A stretch of 64,000 bases of DNA from Streptomyces fradiae (GTDB lineage: Bacteria > Actinomycetota > Actinomycetes > Streptomycetales > Streptomycetaceae): NCBI RefSeq assembly GCF_041270065.1, contig NZ_CP065958.1, positions 3,968,001-4,032,000 on the forward strand, given 5' to 3'. Under the pieces are notes generated by a model, which was given only the letters and a program-made list of their open reading frames with translations, searched no databases and was not told where the DNA came from. Position numbers and translations under genes: made by a program. Positions 18,081 through 28,850 of this stretch are shown piece after piece; position 1 is the stretch's first letter; the number at the start of each line of letters is the position of its first letter.

Positions 18081-18560
18081 CTAGCCCAGGTCGGGCGCGT
18101 GCATCGCGCGGACGCCCTCGATGTTGCCGTCCAGGTAGTGGCGCAGCGAGAGCGGGACCAGGTGGACGGCGGCGATGCCGACCCGGCTGAAGGGCACGCG
18201 GACGATCTCGTACTCGCCCAGCGGCTCGTCGATCTCCGGGCCGTGCCGCTGCGAGGTGTCCATGGACTCGAGCCGGCACACGAAGAAGTGCTGGACCTTC
18301 ACCCCGGAGACCCCGCCGTCCACGATGTGCTCGACGGTGTCGACGAAGCAGGGGACCACGTCGACGATCTTGGCGCCGAGCTCCTCGTGGACCTCGCGGT
18401 GCAGGGCCTCGACGACGGTCGCGTCGGTGGGTTCGACTCCGCCGCCGGGGGTCACCCAGTAGGGATCCACGCCCGGCTTGGTGCGCTTGATGAGGATCAG
18501 GTCGTCCCCGTCGAGCAGGATGGCGCGTGCGGTGCGCTTGACCACGGGTCGTTCGGTCAT
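18081..18560 (-). CDS. NUDIX hydrolase
   Basis: 159 residues with a full NUDIX box, starting GGGVEPTDATVVEALHREVH and ending EELG, which binds Mg and cleaves nucleoside-diphosphate-linked substrates. Start at ATG 18560 (MTERPVVKRTARAILLDG); an upstream in-frame extension lacks a good ribosome site. It is convergent with the flavohaemoprotein gene. The substrate is unknown. Confidence 0.85.
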   Translation of the reverse strand: MTERPVVKRTARAILLDGDDLILIKRTKPGVDPYWVTPGGGVEPTDATVVEALHREVHEELGAKIVDVVPCFVDTVEHIVDGGVSGVKVQHFFVCRLESMDTSQRHGPEIDEPLGEYEIVRVPFSRVGIAAVHLVPLSLRHYLDGNIEGVRAMHAPDLG

Positions 18561-18612
18561 GGGAAGAAAATGGCCCGTCCCCGCTGTCCTGAAACGCGCG
18601 CCGCCCGGAAAC

Positions 18613-19509
18613 TCACCAGTCCCCCGCGGCACGCAGCAGCAAGTCGTGGGCGCGGGCGATGTGCGGCAGGGCGAGGGTGCCGGTGCGGACGACGAGGAAG
18701 TAGGTGCGCAGCGGCGGCACCGGAGGGTCGAGCAGGGGCACCAGCCGCCGGCGCGCCAGCTCCCCCTCGCACAGATAGCGGGGCAGCACGGCGAGGCCCG
18801 CGCCGGACGCGGCGGACTCCCGGACGGCCCGCAGATCGGGGGCGATCACGGTGGCGGAGGTGGCCGGCTCGGCATCGAAGACGGCCGCCCAGTAGCGGCT
18901 GACGAAGGGCAGCGACTCGTGCACCTCGACCACCGGCAGCCGCTCCAGGGCGACGGCGCCCTTGTGCAGCAGCACCTCGGGGGAGAGCCGGGCGGCCCAG
19001 CGCGGGGCCGCGACGAGGACGTGCTCCTCGTCGCAGAGCGGGGTGGCGGTGAACAGTCCGCCGCGGGGCCGGGTGACCGCGACGGCCAGGTCGTGATGGC
19101 CGGCGGCCAGGCCGTCGAGGGTCTCCTCCGCGTTGCCCAGGAGCGAGGAGCGGACGGCGAGGCCCTGGGCGACCAGCGGGGTGAGCGCGGGCAGCACCCG
19201 GGCCGCGGTGAACTCGGGCGGCCCGGCGACATGCAGGGTGCGCACCCCGGTGTGCTCGTCGAGACCGGTCTCGGTGATCTCGACCAGGGCGTCCAGGTGC
19301 GGGGCGGCGCGGTGGGCGAGCTCGTCGCCGATGGTGGTGGGGGTGACCCCACGGGCCTGTCTGAGGAACAGCGGCCGGCCGAGCTGGCGCTCCAGGCTGC
19401 GGATCTGGCTGGTGACGGCCGGCTGGGAGAGGCCGAGGAGTGCGGCGGCGCGGGTGAAGGAACCGGCCCGGTGCACCGTGACGAAGGTGCGCAGCAGGGT
19501 CAGATCCAT
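18613..19509 (-). CDS. LysR-family transcriptional regulator
   Basis: 298 residues: an N-terminal helix-turn-helix (FTRAAALLGLSQPAVTSQIR) and a periplasmic-binding-protein-like effector domain from about residue 90. GAGGGGGCGGAC before ATG 19509 decides the start. The adjacent CGS-family gene on the same strand lies beyond a terminator, so its control target may be a distant gene or itself. Effector unknown. Confidence 0.87.
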   Translation of the reverse strand: MDLTLLRTFVTVHRAGSFTRAAALLGLSQPAVTSQIRSLERQLGRPLFLRQARGVTPTTIGDELAHRAAPHLDALVEITETGLDEHTGVRTLHVAGPPEFTAARVLPALTPLVAQGLAVRSSLLGNAEETLDGLAAGHHDLAVAVTRPRGGLFTATPLCDEEHVLVAAPRWAARLSPEVLLHKGAVALERLPVVEVHESLPFVSRYWAAVFDAEPATSATVIAPDLRAVRESAASGAGLAVLPRYLCEGELARRRLVPLLDPPVPPLRTYFLVVRTGTLALPHIARAHDLLLRAAGDW

Positions 19510-19676
19510 GTCCGCCCCCTCCCGGTGCCCGAGTCCGTGCGACCGGACCGTCCGACTACGGACCGTCCAACTATAAATAAGTCGATAGGTCGCTGTCGCT
19601 ACCGTGATTGGACTCTGACACAGAGTCAACTAGCCTTGTTCGGGCGGGTGTCCGCGAGGACACCGCCGGGGGACGA

Positions 19677-19717
19677 GGGGCGTTCCGAGCCACGAGGGGG
19701 GAGGCTCGGAACGCCCC
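19677..19717 (-). terminator. Terminator of the CGS-family gene
   Basis: 15-bp perfect stem (GGGGCGTTCCGAGCC and its complement) with an 11-nt loop, just past the stop codon (19725) of the leftward aminotransferase-fold gene. Confidence 0.8.
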
Positions 19718-19724
19718 TGTCGCG

Positions 19725-20888
19725 TCAGCCGAGCGCCTTGGCCGTCTCGTCGAGGGCGCGCAGGACGTCGGTGATCAGGTCCTCCGGGTCCTCGGCGCCG
19801 ACCGAGAAGCGGACGAAGCCCTCCGGCACGGCGTCGCCGCCCCAGCGCCCGCGCCGCTCGGCGGTGGACCGCACGCCGCCGAAACTGGTCGCCTCCTCCA
19901 CCAGGTGCAGCGCCCCCAGGAAGTGCTCGGCCCAGGCCCGGTCCGGCAGCTCGAAGGAGATGACGGAGCCGAAGCGGCGCATCTGGCGGGCGGCCACCTC
20001 GTGCGAGGGGTCGTCGGGCAGGCCCGGGTAGCGCAGCCCGGTCACGTGCCGATGCCCCTTGAGCGCCTCCGCGACGGCGAGCGCGGTGCCGCACTGCCGG
20101 TCGATCCGCAGCTGGAGGGTGGCCAGCGAACGGTGCGCGAGCCAGGCCTCCATGGGGCCCGGAATCGCGCCGACGATCTTGCGCCAGCGCCGTACCTCGG
20201 CGGCCCGCTCGGCGTCGCGGCAGCTGACGTGCCCGAGCAGCAGATCGCCGTGCCCGGACATGCCCTTGGTGTCGCTGGCCACCGAGAAGTCGGCGCCCAG
20301 CAGCAGCGGCCGCTGGCCGAGCGGGGTCGCCAGGGTGTTGTCGACCGCGACGAGCGCCCCGGCCTCGTGGGCGGCGTCCGCCAGACGGCGCAGGTCGCAC
20401 ACGTCGAGCCCGGGGTTGGACGGGGTCTCGATCCACAGCAGCTTCGCGCCCGCCAGGACGGACAGCTGGGCGTCGCCGCCGGTCGGCGCGGACCGCACCT
20501 CGACGCCGTACGCCCGCAGCTGCTCGTGCACCAGCGGCACGGCCTGGTAGCCGTCGGAGGGGACGACGACCACGTCGCCGGCCTTCAGCTGGGAGAAGAG
20601 GACGGCGGAGATGGCGGCCATGCCGGAGGCGAAGACCAGCGTCTCGACGCCGCTCTCCCCCGGTGCCTCCAGGGCGCTGATGGCGCGTTCCAGATGGGTC
20701 CAGGTCGGGTTCTCGTCCCGGCCGTAGGTGTACGGGCCGGTCGGCTCGCCGGGCAGGTGGAAGTGGGCCGCGAAGACCGGGCCGGGCAGGGTGGGCTCGT
20801 ACTTCACGGGCTCGGGCAGCCCCGCCCGTACGGCCAGGGTGCCGTCCCCGATCATGTCGTCCGCACCGCGCGTCGCGTCGCTGCTCAT
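19725..20888 (-). CDS. Cystathionine gamma-synthase/lyase family PLP enzyme
   Basis: 387 residues of the Cys/Met-metabolism PLP family: YGRDENPTW near the N-terminus, WIETPSNPGL before the cofactor site, and the Schiff-base lysine in SDTKGMSGHGD. Members make or break cystathionine or related thioethers; here synthase versus lyase cannot be decided. The ATG at 20888-20886 overlaps, as ATGA, the stop codon of the phosphatase remnant immediately upstream, which shows the two once formed a translationally coupled pair. AAGGAGCGG supplies a ribosome site. Confidence 0.85.
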   Translation of the reverse strand: MSSDATRGADDMIGDGTLAVRAGLPEPVKYEPTLPGPVFAAHFHLPGEPTGPYTYGRDENPTWTHLERAISALEAPGESGVETLVFASGMAAISAVLFSQLKAGDVVVVPSDGYQAVPLVHEQLRAYGVEVRSAPTGGDAQLSVLAGAKLLWIETPSNPGLDVCDLRRLADAAHEAGALVAVDNTLATPLGQRPLLLGADFSVASDTKGMSGHGDLLLGHVSCRDAERAAEVRRWRKIVGAIPGPMEAWLAHRSLATLQLRIDRQCGTALAVAEALKGHRHVTGLRYPGLPDDPSHEVAARQMRRFGSVISFELPDRAWAEHFLGALHLVEEATSFGGVRSTAERRGRWGGDAVPEGFVRFSVGAEDPEDLITDVLRALDETAKALG

Positions 20889-21022
20889 GCCGTCCGCTCC
20901 TTCACTTGCTCGCGCACGGCGGCGAGCAGTCCCGCGCTCGCCGCCTCGACCATCTCCGGGCACTCCTCGAAGCCGCCCCGGTCACCGTAATAGGGGTCCG
21001 GTACGTCGAGACCGGGCGGGCC
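20885..21022 (-). pseudogene. C-terminal remnant of a low-molecular-weight protein tyrosine phosphatase gene
   Basis: 45 codons read GLDVPDPYYGDRGGFEECPE and on to VKERTA before a TGA that overlaps the next gene's ATG. DVPDPYY is the general-acid loop of LMW tyrosine phosphatases, and the following helix (MVEAASAGLLAAVREQV) is the family's C-terminus. The N-terminal ~110 residues, including the catalytic CxGNICRS loop, are absent. The remnant starts directly after, and in the same frame as, the stop codon of the upstream holin-like gene. A deletion joining the two genes is the simplest reading. Confidence 0.75.
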
Positions 21023-21400
21023 TCAGTCGCCGTCGGGCAGCACGATGTTCAGCGCCCACGAGACGACGGAGATGATCAGGCCGCCGAGCACGGCGGTCCA
21101 GAAGCCCTCCACGTGGAAGCTGAGGTCGAACTGATCGGCCAGCCAGGACGTCAGGAGCAGCATCAGCGCGTTGACGACCAGGGTGATCAGACCGAGGGTC
21201 AGGATGAAGAGCGGGAACGTGAGCAGCTTCACGACCGGCTTGACCAGGAAGTTCACCAGGCCGAAGACCAGGGCGACCAGGATGAGGGTCCAGGCCTTCT
21301 TGCCGGTGCTGTCACCGGTCAGCGTGATGTCCTGCAGCAGCCAGATGGCCACGGCCAGTGCGCCCGCGTTCGCGAGCGTCTTGACTACGAAATTCTTCAT
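21023..21400 (-). CDS. Phage-holin-family 4 (YvlD-like) membrane protein
   Basis: 125 residues with four hydrophobic segments; the motifs FGLVNFLVKPVVKLLTFPLF and GLITLVVNALMLLL are characteristic of PF04020 proteins. Despite the name these are common chromosomal bacterial membrane proteins with no proven lytic role. Its stop codon is followed without a gap by the phosphatase remnant. It is divergent from the cupin gene. Confidence 0.85.
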   Translation of the reverse strand: MKNFVVKTLANAGALAVAIWLLQDITLTGDSTGKKAWTLILVALVFGLVNFLVKPVVKLLTFPLFILTLGLITLVVNALMLLLTSWLADQFDLSFHVEGFWTAVLGGLIISVVSWALNIVLPDGD

Positions 21401-21451
21401 GTGTCAGATCGTGGCAGACATGATCTGGCCAGAAACAGGGGCGGACGAGCA

Positions 21452-21769
21452 ATGAAAGCATTCCGACTGGACGAGCTGGAGGCGGAGCGCGCCGCCAACG
21501 ACGGCGCCTACCTCCAGTTCCTGCGCGAGCGCAACATGTCGGTGGGGCTGTACGCGCTCGACGCCGGGGCGCTCGATCCGCAGCAGCCGCACGGCCAGGA
21601 CGAGGTGTACTTCGTGGTGAGCGGCCGGGGGGCGATCACGGTGGGGGCGGAGACGACCCAGGTGGCGCGGGGCAGTGTGGTCTATGTGCCGGCGGGGGTG
21701 CCGCACAAGTTCCACCACATCACCGAGGACCTGCGGGTCATGGTGGTCTTCTCGCCGCCGGAGGCGTGA
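21452..21769 (+). CDS. Small cupin-domain protein
   Basis: 105 residues forming a single cupin barrel with motif 1 PHGQDEVYFVVSGRGAITVG and motif 2 VPAGVPHKFHHI; His and Glu residues provide a metal site. Many such proteins are isomerases, dioxygenases or ligand binders; nothing here identifies the substrate. Start at ATG 21452. A hairpin terminator follows at 21811-21863. Confidence 0.8.
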   Translation: MKAFRLDELEAERAANDGAYLQFLRERNMSVGLYALDAGALDPQQPHGQDEVYFVVSGRGAITVGAETTQVARGSVVYVPAGVPHKFHHITEDLRVMVVFSPPEA

Positions 21770-21810
21770 CCCCGGAGTCGTGCAGTCCCAGAGTCACGGA
21801 GTCCCGTGGA

Positions 21811-21863
21811 CCCTGATCCGCTCCGGCCCGGAGCCCCCGGGTCCCTTAGGGGGCGGATCAGGG
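21811..21863 (+). terminator. Terminator after the cupin gene
   Basis: 11-bp perfect stem CCCTGATCCGC / GCGGATCAGGG enclosing a GC-rich loop that can fold further. It lies 42 bp after the cupin stop codon. Confidence 0.65.
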
Positions 21864-21996
21864 AAGAGCGGGGGCCGGGAGGGCCCCGCGGGCTTGGTGC
21901 CCGGCCCTAGCATCGAGGTGTCGGGCGCAGGGAGCGCCCACGGACCCGGTGGCTGAGCCCTTCGGGCTCGCACTCTTCGGAGATGAGGTAAGCGCA

Positions 21997-22215
21997 ATGG
22001 CGGTGAAGGAGATTCTCGCGGGGATGCCGTGGTGGGTGAAGTGGATCGCCATACCCGTCATCGCACTGGTCGTCTTCGGCGGCCTGATCACCAGCGTTCT
22101 GACCTTCGTGGTCGGTCTGCTGTTCAAGCTCCTGGTGTTCGTGGCGCTGGTCGGTGGTCTGATCTATCTGGTCCGCAAGTTCACGTCCTCGTCCGGTTCT
22201 CGGGGCGACTGGTAG
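21997..22215 (+). CDS. Small DUF5326-like membrane protein
   Basis: 72 residues: a short amphipathic start (MAVKEILAGMPWWVKWI) and two closely spaced hydrophobic helices ending LIYLVRKF, then a Ser-rich tail. GATGAGGTAAGC precedes ATG 21997. It is conserved in streptomycetes just before ssgR; the function is unknown. Confidence 0.72.
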   Translation: MAVKEILAGMPWWVKWIAIPVIALVVFGGLITSVLTFVVGLLFKLLVFVALVGGLIYLVRKFTSSSGSRGDW

Positions 22216-22474
22216 ACCCGGCCGGGAGGCTCTGGTCCGTCAAGGGTTACCCGCCGGTATGAATGCCCTGTCGGGTATTAGCCCGGCAGAGGGAACGCGC
22301 AGGTGGAAACCCGGTGTGCCCCCTGAGGCGCCATTAGGGTGGAAAACCTCCGCCGCCCCGGGAACCACAGGCGTAGGCCCCACGGGATCCACCGGTCCCG
22401 GGTCGCGGCGGGCGCGCGGGGGCGGCCCCCGCGGGCGGGTGCGACGCACTCGTCGACACGCCTGGGGGTGACCT

Positions 22475-23245
22475 TTGGCCACTGCTTCGCAGCCCGCTGC
22501 GCCAACCCTGATCGGTTCGGTTCAGCGGGCGCTGAGACTTCTGGAGGCCGTGGGTTCCCACGAGGACGGGGCCCCCGCCAAACAGCTCGCGCGCGAGGCG
22601 GGACTTCCGCTTCCCACCGCGTACCACCTGCTCCGCACCCTGACGCACGAGGGCTATCTGCGCCGTGAGAAGGGTGTGTTCGTCTTCGGCGACGCGGCCG
22701 GCCGTCTGGTCGGCGGCGGAGTTCTGCAGAATCGTCGCACCAAGATCGAAGACTCTCTCGCCCACTGGCGGGACTCCATCGGCGTCCCCGTCTACTTCGC
22801 CATCTACCGCGAGGGCGAGATCGAGCTCGTCTCCGTCGCCGACACCCCCGCCGCGCCCGCCGTGGAGGAGTGGGCGGACTTCCGGGAGACCGGTCACGCG
22901 CACGCCATCGGGCAGTGTCTGCTCAGTCAACTGGATCTGAGGAGTCGTCAAGACCACCTCGACCGGCACCCGGTGGAAGCCATCACGCCATATACGCTGC
23001 GTAATCGCCGTGCCCTTTTGGACCGTTTGGGCGGTATGGGGCGAATGGAGCCCCTGGTGGAGCGTCAGGAATATGCGCTCGGCACAGTTTGTGCCGCCAT
23101 CCCCATCACCGCGGGGTCAACAGCGGCCGCGATGGCGATTTCACTCCCACTTCACCAGGAAGAACGGTTGCTACCTGCTATCGCTCGGCTACAGAATGAG
23201 ATCGGAAGGCTCTTCAGTTCACTCGCGTTCTCTATCAGTATCTGA
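22475..23245 (+). CDS. ssgR: IclR-family regulator SsgR
   Basis: 256 residues: an N-terminal winged helix (LLEAVGSHEDGAPAKQLARE, YHLLRTLTHEGYLRR) and an IclR effector domain. Its position directly before ssgA identifies it as SsgR, the activator of ssgA in streptomycetes that links sporulation to septum formation. The start is TTG 22475 with GGGGGTG just upstream; no better ATG or GTG fits the family length. The 3' part of the gene is markedly richer in A and T than its neighbours. Confidence 0.88.
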   Translation: MATASQPAAPTLIGSVQRALRLLEAVGSHEDGAPAKQLAREAGLPLPTAYHLLRTLTHEGYLRREKGVFVFGDAAGRLVGGGVLQNRRTKIEDSLAHWRDSIGVPVYFAIYREGEIELVSVADTPAAPAVEEWADFRETGHAHAIGQCLLSQLDLRSRQDHLDRHPVEAITPYTLRNRRALLDRLGGMGRMEPLVERQEYALGTVCAAIPITAGSTAAAMAISLPLHQEERLLPAIARLQNEIGRLFSSLAFSISI

Positions 23246-23411
23246 AAAATCACTCCTTGTGATCTGCTAGCGCTTACAGCACGATTGCGTCAAGAGGGCC
23301 ATGGGGGATCATTCCTGGCCGTTTCGACCACAGCTTTCAGCAGCGTGTTTACACAACTGCTCATCAACTGCGGGGTACATGATGCGAGAGACGGTTCAGG
23401 CCGAAGTCCTG

Positions 23412-23816
23412 ATGAGCTTCCTCGTCTCCGAGGAGCTCTCCTTCAGGATCCCGGTGGAACTGCGATACGAGACCCGCGATCCCTACGCGGTGAGGATGAC
23501 GTTCCACCTCCCCGGAGATGCGCCGGTGACCTGGGCCTTCGGCCGGGAGCTGCTCCTCGACGGGATCAACCGGCCGAGCGGGGACGGCGATGTGCACATC
23601 GCCCCCACCGACCCCGAGGGCCTCTCCGACGTGATGATCCGGCTCCAGGTCGGCGGCGACCGCGCCCTGTTCCGCGCGAGCGCGCCGCCGCTGGTCGCGT
23701 TCCTCGACCGTACGGACAAGCTCGTCCCGCTCGGTCAGGAACGTACCCAGGGTGACTTCGAGGACCACCTCGAGGCCGCGCTCGGCCGGATCCTCGCCGA
23801 GGAGAACGCGGGCTGA
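23412..23816 (+). CDS. ssgA: Sporulation/cell-division protein SsgA
   Basis: 134 residues matching SsgA (MSFLVSEELSFRIPVELRYE at the N-terminus, WAFGRELLLDGINRPSGDGD in the middle). SsgA-like proteins occur only in sporulating actinomycetes; SsgA localises to division sites and, with SsgB, recruits FtsZ for sporulation septa. The start chosen (23412) gives the known length; in-frame ATGs at 23379 and 23382 would add about ten residues. The 166-bp gap after ssgR must hold the SsgR-controlled promoter. Confidence 0.92.
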   Translation: MSFLVSEELSFRIPVELRYETRDPYAVRMTFHLPGDAPVTWAFGRELLLDGINRPSGDGDVHIAPTDPEGLSDVMIRLQVGGDRALFRASAPPLVAFLDRTDKLVPLGQERTQGDFEDHLEAALGRILAEENAG

Positions 23817-23937
23817 CGGAAGGGTCGTTGAGCACGCGCCCCGGCGTTTGTCCCCGCCCGCGGCCCGTCGCCCCCGGCACCCGCCCCCGTACGGGTCAGC
23901 GCCCACCCGGCCCGTACAACCGCCCCTTCGATACGTG

Positions 23938-25350
23938 TCACTTGGCGCGGCGCCGACGGCCGCCGCCCCCGGCAGCCCGCCCGCCCCGGCCCGCGCGGCC
24001 GTTACCCGGGCCCGCGCCGGCCTTCGCTGCCTCCGGTCCCGGCCGGTCCGCCGACACCACGAGCGCCGCCAGGGCGGTGGTGATCGGCACCGAGGCGACC
24101 AGACCGATCGACCCGACCAGGGTCCGGACGATCTCCTCCGCGACCAGCTCGCTGTTGGCCACCGTGCCCACGCTGCTCTGCGCGATCGAGAACAGCAGGA
24201 GCAGCGGAAGCGCCGCGCCCGCGTAGGCCAGGACCAGGGTGTTCACCACCGAGGCGATGTGGTCGCGGCCGATCCGGATCGCGGCCCCGTAGAGCCGTCG
24301 CGGCCCCATGCCCGGGTCGGCCTGGTGCAGTTCCCAGACCGCGGAGGTCTGGGTGACGGTCACGTCGTCGAGCACGCCGAGCGAGCCGATGATGATCCCG
24401 GCGAGCAGCAGACCGGACATGTCGATCTGCGGGTAGAGCCCGTGGATGAGGCCGGTGTTGTCGTCGGTGTTGCCGCTGAGCGAGGCCCAGTCGATGAAGA
24501 CCGAGCCCAGCAGCCCGATCAGCAGCAGCGAGACGAGGGTGCCGAGCACCGCGACCGAGGTGCGGGCCGAGAGGCCATGGCACATGTAGAGCGCGATGAG
24601 CATGATCGCGCTCGATCCGACGACCGCGACGACCAGCGGATTCGAGCCCTCGAGGATCGCCGGCAGGATGAACAGGGTCAGCACCAGGAAGCTGATGGCG
24701 AGCGCGATCAGCGCCATCACGCCGCGCATCCGCCCGACGATCACGACGGCGAGCGCGAAGATGCCGGCGAGCACCGCGATCGGCACCTTCCGGTTCACGT
24801 CGGTGACGGAGTACTGCAGGTCGCGCGGTGCGTCGGGGGCGTACGCCACCACCACGCCCTGCCCCTCGTGGAGTTGCCGGGGCGCGTCCGGCTGCACGAC
24901 CTCGACGAACCTGCGGCCCTTGTCCTGGCCGGTGGTGACCTCGACGGTGGCCTTCGCGCACTGCCCCTGCTGCCCGTTGACCGCCTCGCGGCCCTGCGGG
25001 GTGGAGGTGTCGCCGGTCGGCGGGACCTGGGCGGCGTTCACGTCCTTGCAGTCGACGTGCTCGACGGAGACGACCGTGCCCTGCTCGGTCTGCCGGTCGA
25101 AGCCGACGCCGGTGCGCTGGTGCGCGGGCGTGGCGCCCGGCCACAGCACCACGAGCCCGACGACGACGGCGGTGGCGAAGGGGATCAGAACGGCCGCGAT
25201 GACCTTGCGCAGATGCCGGGAGACCGGCGCGGCGGGGCCGTGACCGTGCGCATGGGAATGCCCATGGCCGTGCTCGGGCCCGTGCTCATGGCCGCGCTCG
25301 TGGCCGTGCTCGTGGCCGTGCGGTTCGGGGGGCTGCTCGGAGGAAGTCAC
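23938..25350 (-). CDS. YibE/F-like integral membrane protein with histidine-rich N-terminus
   Basis: 470 residues. The first ~38 consist largely of His-Gly-His/Glu repeats (HGHEHGHERGHEHG), a likely metal-binding cytoplasmic tail. Then a membrane anchor, a ~110-residue soluble segment, and seven or more transmembrane helices of the YibE/F family (IDMSGLLLAGIIIGSLGVLD, RIGRDHIASVVNTLVLAYAG). The C-terminus is a basic Gly/Arg tail. YibE/F proteins are uncharacterised transport-like proteins; metal handling is suggested only by the His-rich end. It is divergent from thiC. Confidence 0.8.
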   Translation of the reverse strand: MTSSEQPPEPHGHEHGHERGHEHGPEHGHGHSHAHGHGPAAPVSRHLRKVIAAVLIPFATAVVVGLVVLWPGATPAHQRTGVGFDRQTEQGTVVSVEHVDCKDVNAAQVPPTGDTSTPQGREAVNGQQGQCAKATVEVTTGQDKGRRFVEVVQPDAPRQLHEGQGVVVAYAPDAPRDLQYSVTDVNRKVPIAVLAGIFALAVVIVGRMRGVMALIALAISFLVLTLFILPAILEGSNPLVVAVVGSSAIMLIALYMCHGLSARTSVAVLGTLVSLLLIGLLGSVFIDWASLSGNTDDNTGLIHGLYPQIDMSGLLLAGIIIGSLGVLDDVTVTQTSAVWELHQADPGMGPRRLYGAAIRIGRDHIASVVNTLVLAYAGAALPLLLLFSIAQSSVGTVANSELVAEEIVRTLVGSIGLVASVPITTALAALVVSADRPGPEAAKAGAGPGNGRAGRGGRAAGGGGRRRRAK

Positions 25351-25429
25351 CGACCGATCATCGCAAGAACGTCGAGACCCCCACTGTTCAGCACGCCCGG
25401 GATGCCGCTAGCGTGGTGACACCTTTGCA

Positions 25430-27328
<1,899 letters not shown>

Positions 27329-27348
27329 GTCCGGGAGACGTAAGAGGT

Positions 27349-27380
27349 GGGCGAGGCCCTGCCGTCCCAGAGCCTCGCCC
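27349..27380 (+). terminator. Terminator after thiC
   Basis: 9-bp stem GGGCGAGGC / GCCTCGCCC with a 14-nt loop, 20 bp past the thiC stop codon. Confidence 0.7.
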
Positions 27381-27458
27381 GCTGCCGGGACCACCGCCGG
27401 GAGCACCAAGAACGGCAAGAACAAGCCATTCGGGCCGTGCACTCGGCAGACTGAGTCC

Positions 27459-28829
27459 ATGACAGCGAGATCCCTCAGCAAGGGTGCCAACGTGGCCGTG
27501 GAGTCCTCGGCGTTGCGCGTCGAGCTCGTCTGGAGCCAGGGGGCGGGGGTGCCCGATGTCGATGCCTCGGCGCTGCTGCTGACGTCGGGCGGGCGGGTGC
27601 GGGACGACGGGGACTTCGTGTTCTACAACCAGCCGCGGCATGCGTCCGGGGCCGTGGCGCATCTGGGGAAGCAGAGTGCGGCCGGTGGCATGAAGGACAC
27701 CCTGGCGGTGGATCTCGGCTCGCTGGAGGCCGGGGTCGAGCGGGTCGTGTTGTGCGCGTCGGCGGACGGGGGGACGTTCGGGCAGGTGCCCGGGCTGATG
27801 ATGCGGCTGCTCGACGCGGCTTCCGGGGGCGAGGTGGCGCGCTTCGAGATGACGGCCGGGACCGAGACGGCGTTCATCTGCGGCGAGCTGTATCTGCGGC
27901 AGGGGCAGTGGAAGTTCCGGGCCGTGGGGCAGGGGTACGCGGCGGGACTCGCCGGTCTCGCCACGGAGTTCGGCATCACGGTCGACGAGCCGGCCACGGG
28001 CGCTGCCGCTCCGCCCGCCCCCGTACCGGCGTCGGCGCCGGCGCAGGCGTCGGCCGCCGGAACGCGGCTCACCAAGGGCGAGGAGCGGCTGCCCGTGGAC
28101 ATGCGCAAGCGGCTGTCGCTGCGCAAGGAACAGGTCGCGGTCAGTCTGCGCAAGCACGGGGCGGAGGGGGTCGTCGCGCGGGTGGTGCTCGTGCTCGACG
28201 CCTCCGGTTCCATGAGCTTTCTGTACACCCGGGGCGTCGTGGCCGACGTGGTCGAGCGGATGGCCGCGGTCGCCGCGCAGCTCGACGACGACGGCGAGAT
28301 GCAGGCCTGGACCTTCGCCTCCCAGCCGGCCCGGCTGCCCGACCTGCGGCTCGGCGAGCTCCCCGACTGGCTGCGGCTGCACGTACGCGTCGGGCAGGTG
28401 GGCCTCTTCCGCCGCAACAAGAGGCCGAGGGGTCTCGAACCCGGCCAGGTCGACATGCGGACGGTCGGCATCCAGAACGAGGAGCAGCGCGTCATCGCCG
28501 AGGTGCGCTCGTACGTCGCCCAGAACCCCGCTCCCGTCCCCACCCTGGTGCTGTTCTTCTCCGACGGCGGGGTCTATCGCAACGCCGAGATCGAGCAGGA
28601 GCTGCGCGCGGCGGTGGAGGAGCCGGTCTTCTGGCAGTTCGTCGGCCTGGGGCGGTCGGACTACGGCGTGCTCGAACGGTTCGACACGCTGCCCGGCCGC
28701 CGCGTCGACAACGTCGGCTTCTTCGCCGTCGACGACATCAGCACGGTCCCCGACGCGGAGCTCTACGACCGGCTGCTCTCCGAGTTCCCGAGCTGGATCA
28801 CGGCAGCGCGCCAGGCCGGCATCCTCTGA
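27459..28829 (+). CDS. TerF-like protein: TerD domain + von Willebrand A domain
   Basis: 456 residues. The N-terminal ~170 form a TerD/CABP-like domain ([47 protein letters not shown]); a Pro/Ala linker follows, then a VWA domain with the metal-ion motif LDASGSMS and LFFSDGG. Tellurium-resistance-type proteins bind calcium and are linked to stress and phage responses in actinomycetes; the exact role is unknown. ATG 27459 is the natural start. Convergent neighbour begins 22 bp past the stop. Confidence 0.85.
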   Translation: MTARSLSKGANVAVESSALRVELVWSQGAGVPDVDASALLLTSGGRVRDDGDFVFYNQPRHASGAVAHLGKQSAAGGMKDTLAVDLGSLEAGVERVVLCASADGGTFGQVPGLMMRLLDAASGGEVARFEMTAGTETAFICGELYLRQGQWKFRAVGQGYAAGLAGLATEFGITVDEPATGAAAPPAPVPASAPAQASAAGTRLTKGEERLPVDMRKRLSLRKEQVAVSLRKHGAEGVVARVVLVLDASGSMSFLYTRGVVADVVERMAAVAAQLDDDGEMQAWTFASQPARLPDLRLGELPDWLRLHVRVGQVGLFRRNKRPRGLEPGQVDMRTVGIQNEEQRVIAEVRSYVAQNPAPVPTLVLFFSDGGVYRNAEIEQELRAAVEEPVFWQFVGLGRSDYGVLERFDTLPGRRVDNVGFFAVDDISTVPDAELYDRLLSEFPSWITAARQAGIL

Positions 28830-28850
28830 CCCCCGGCCTCTGTCCGACCG

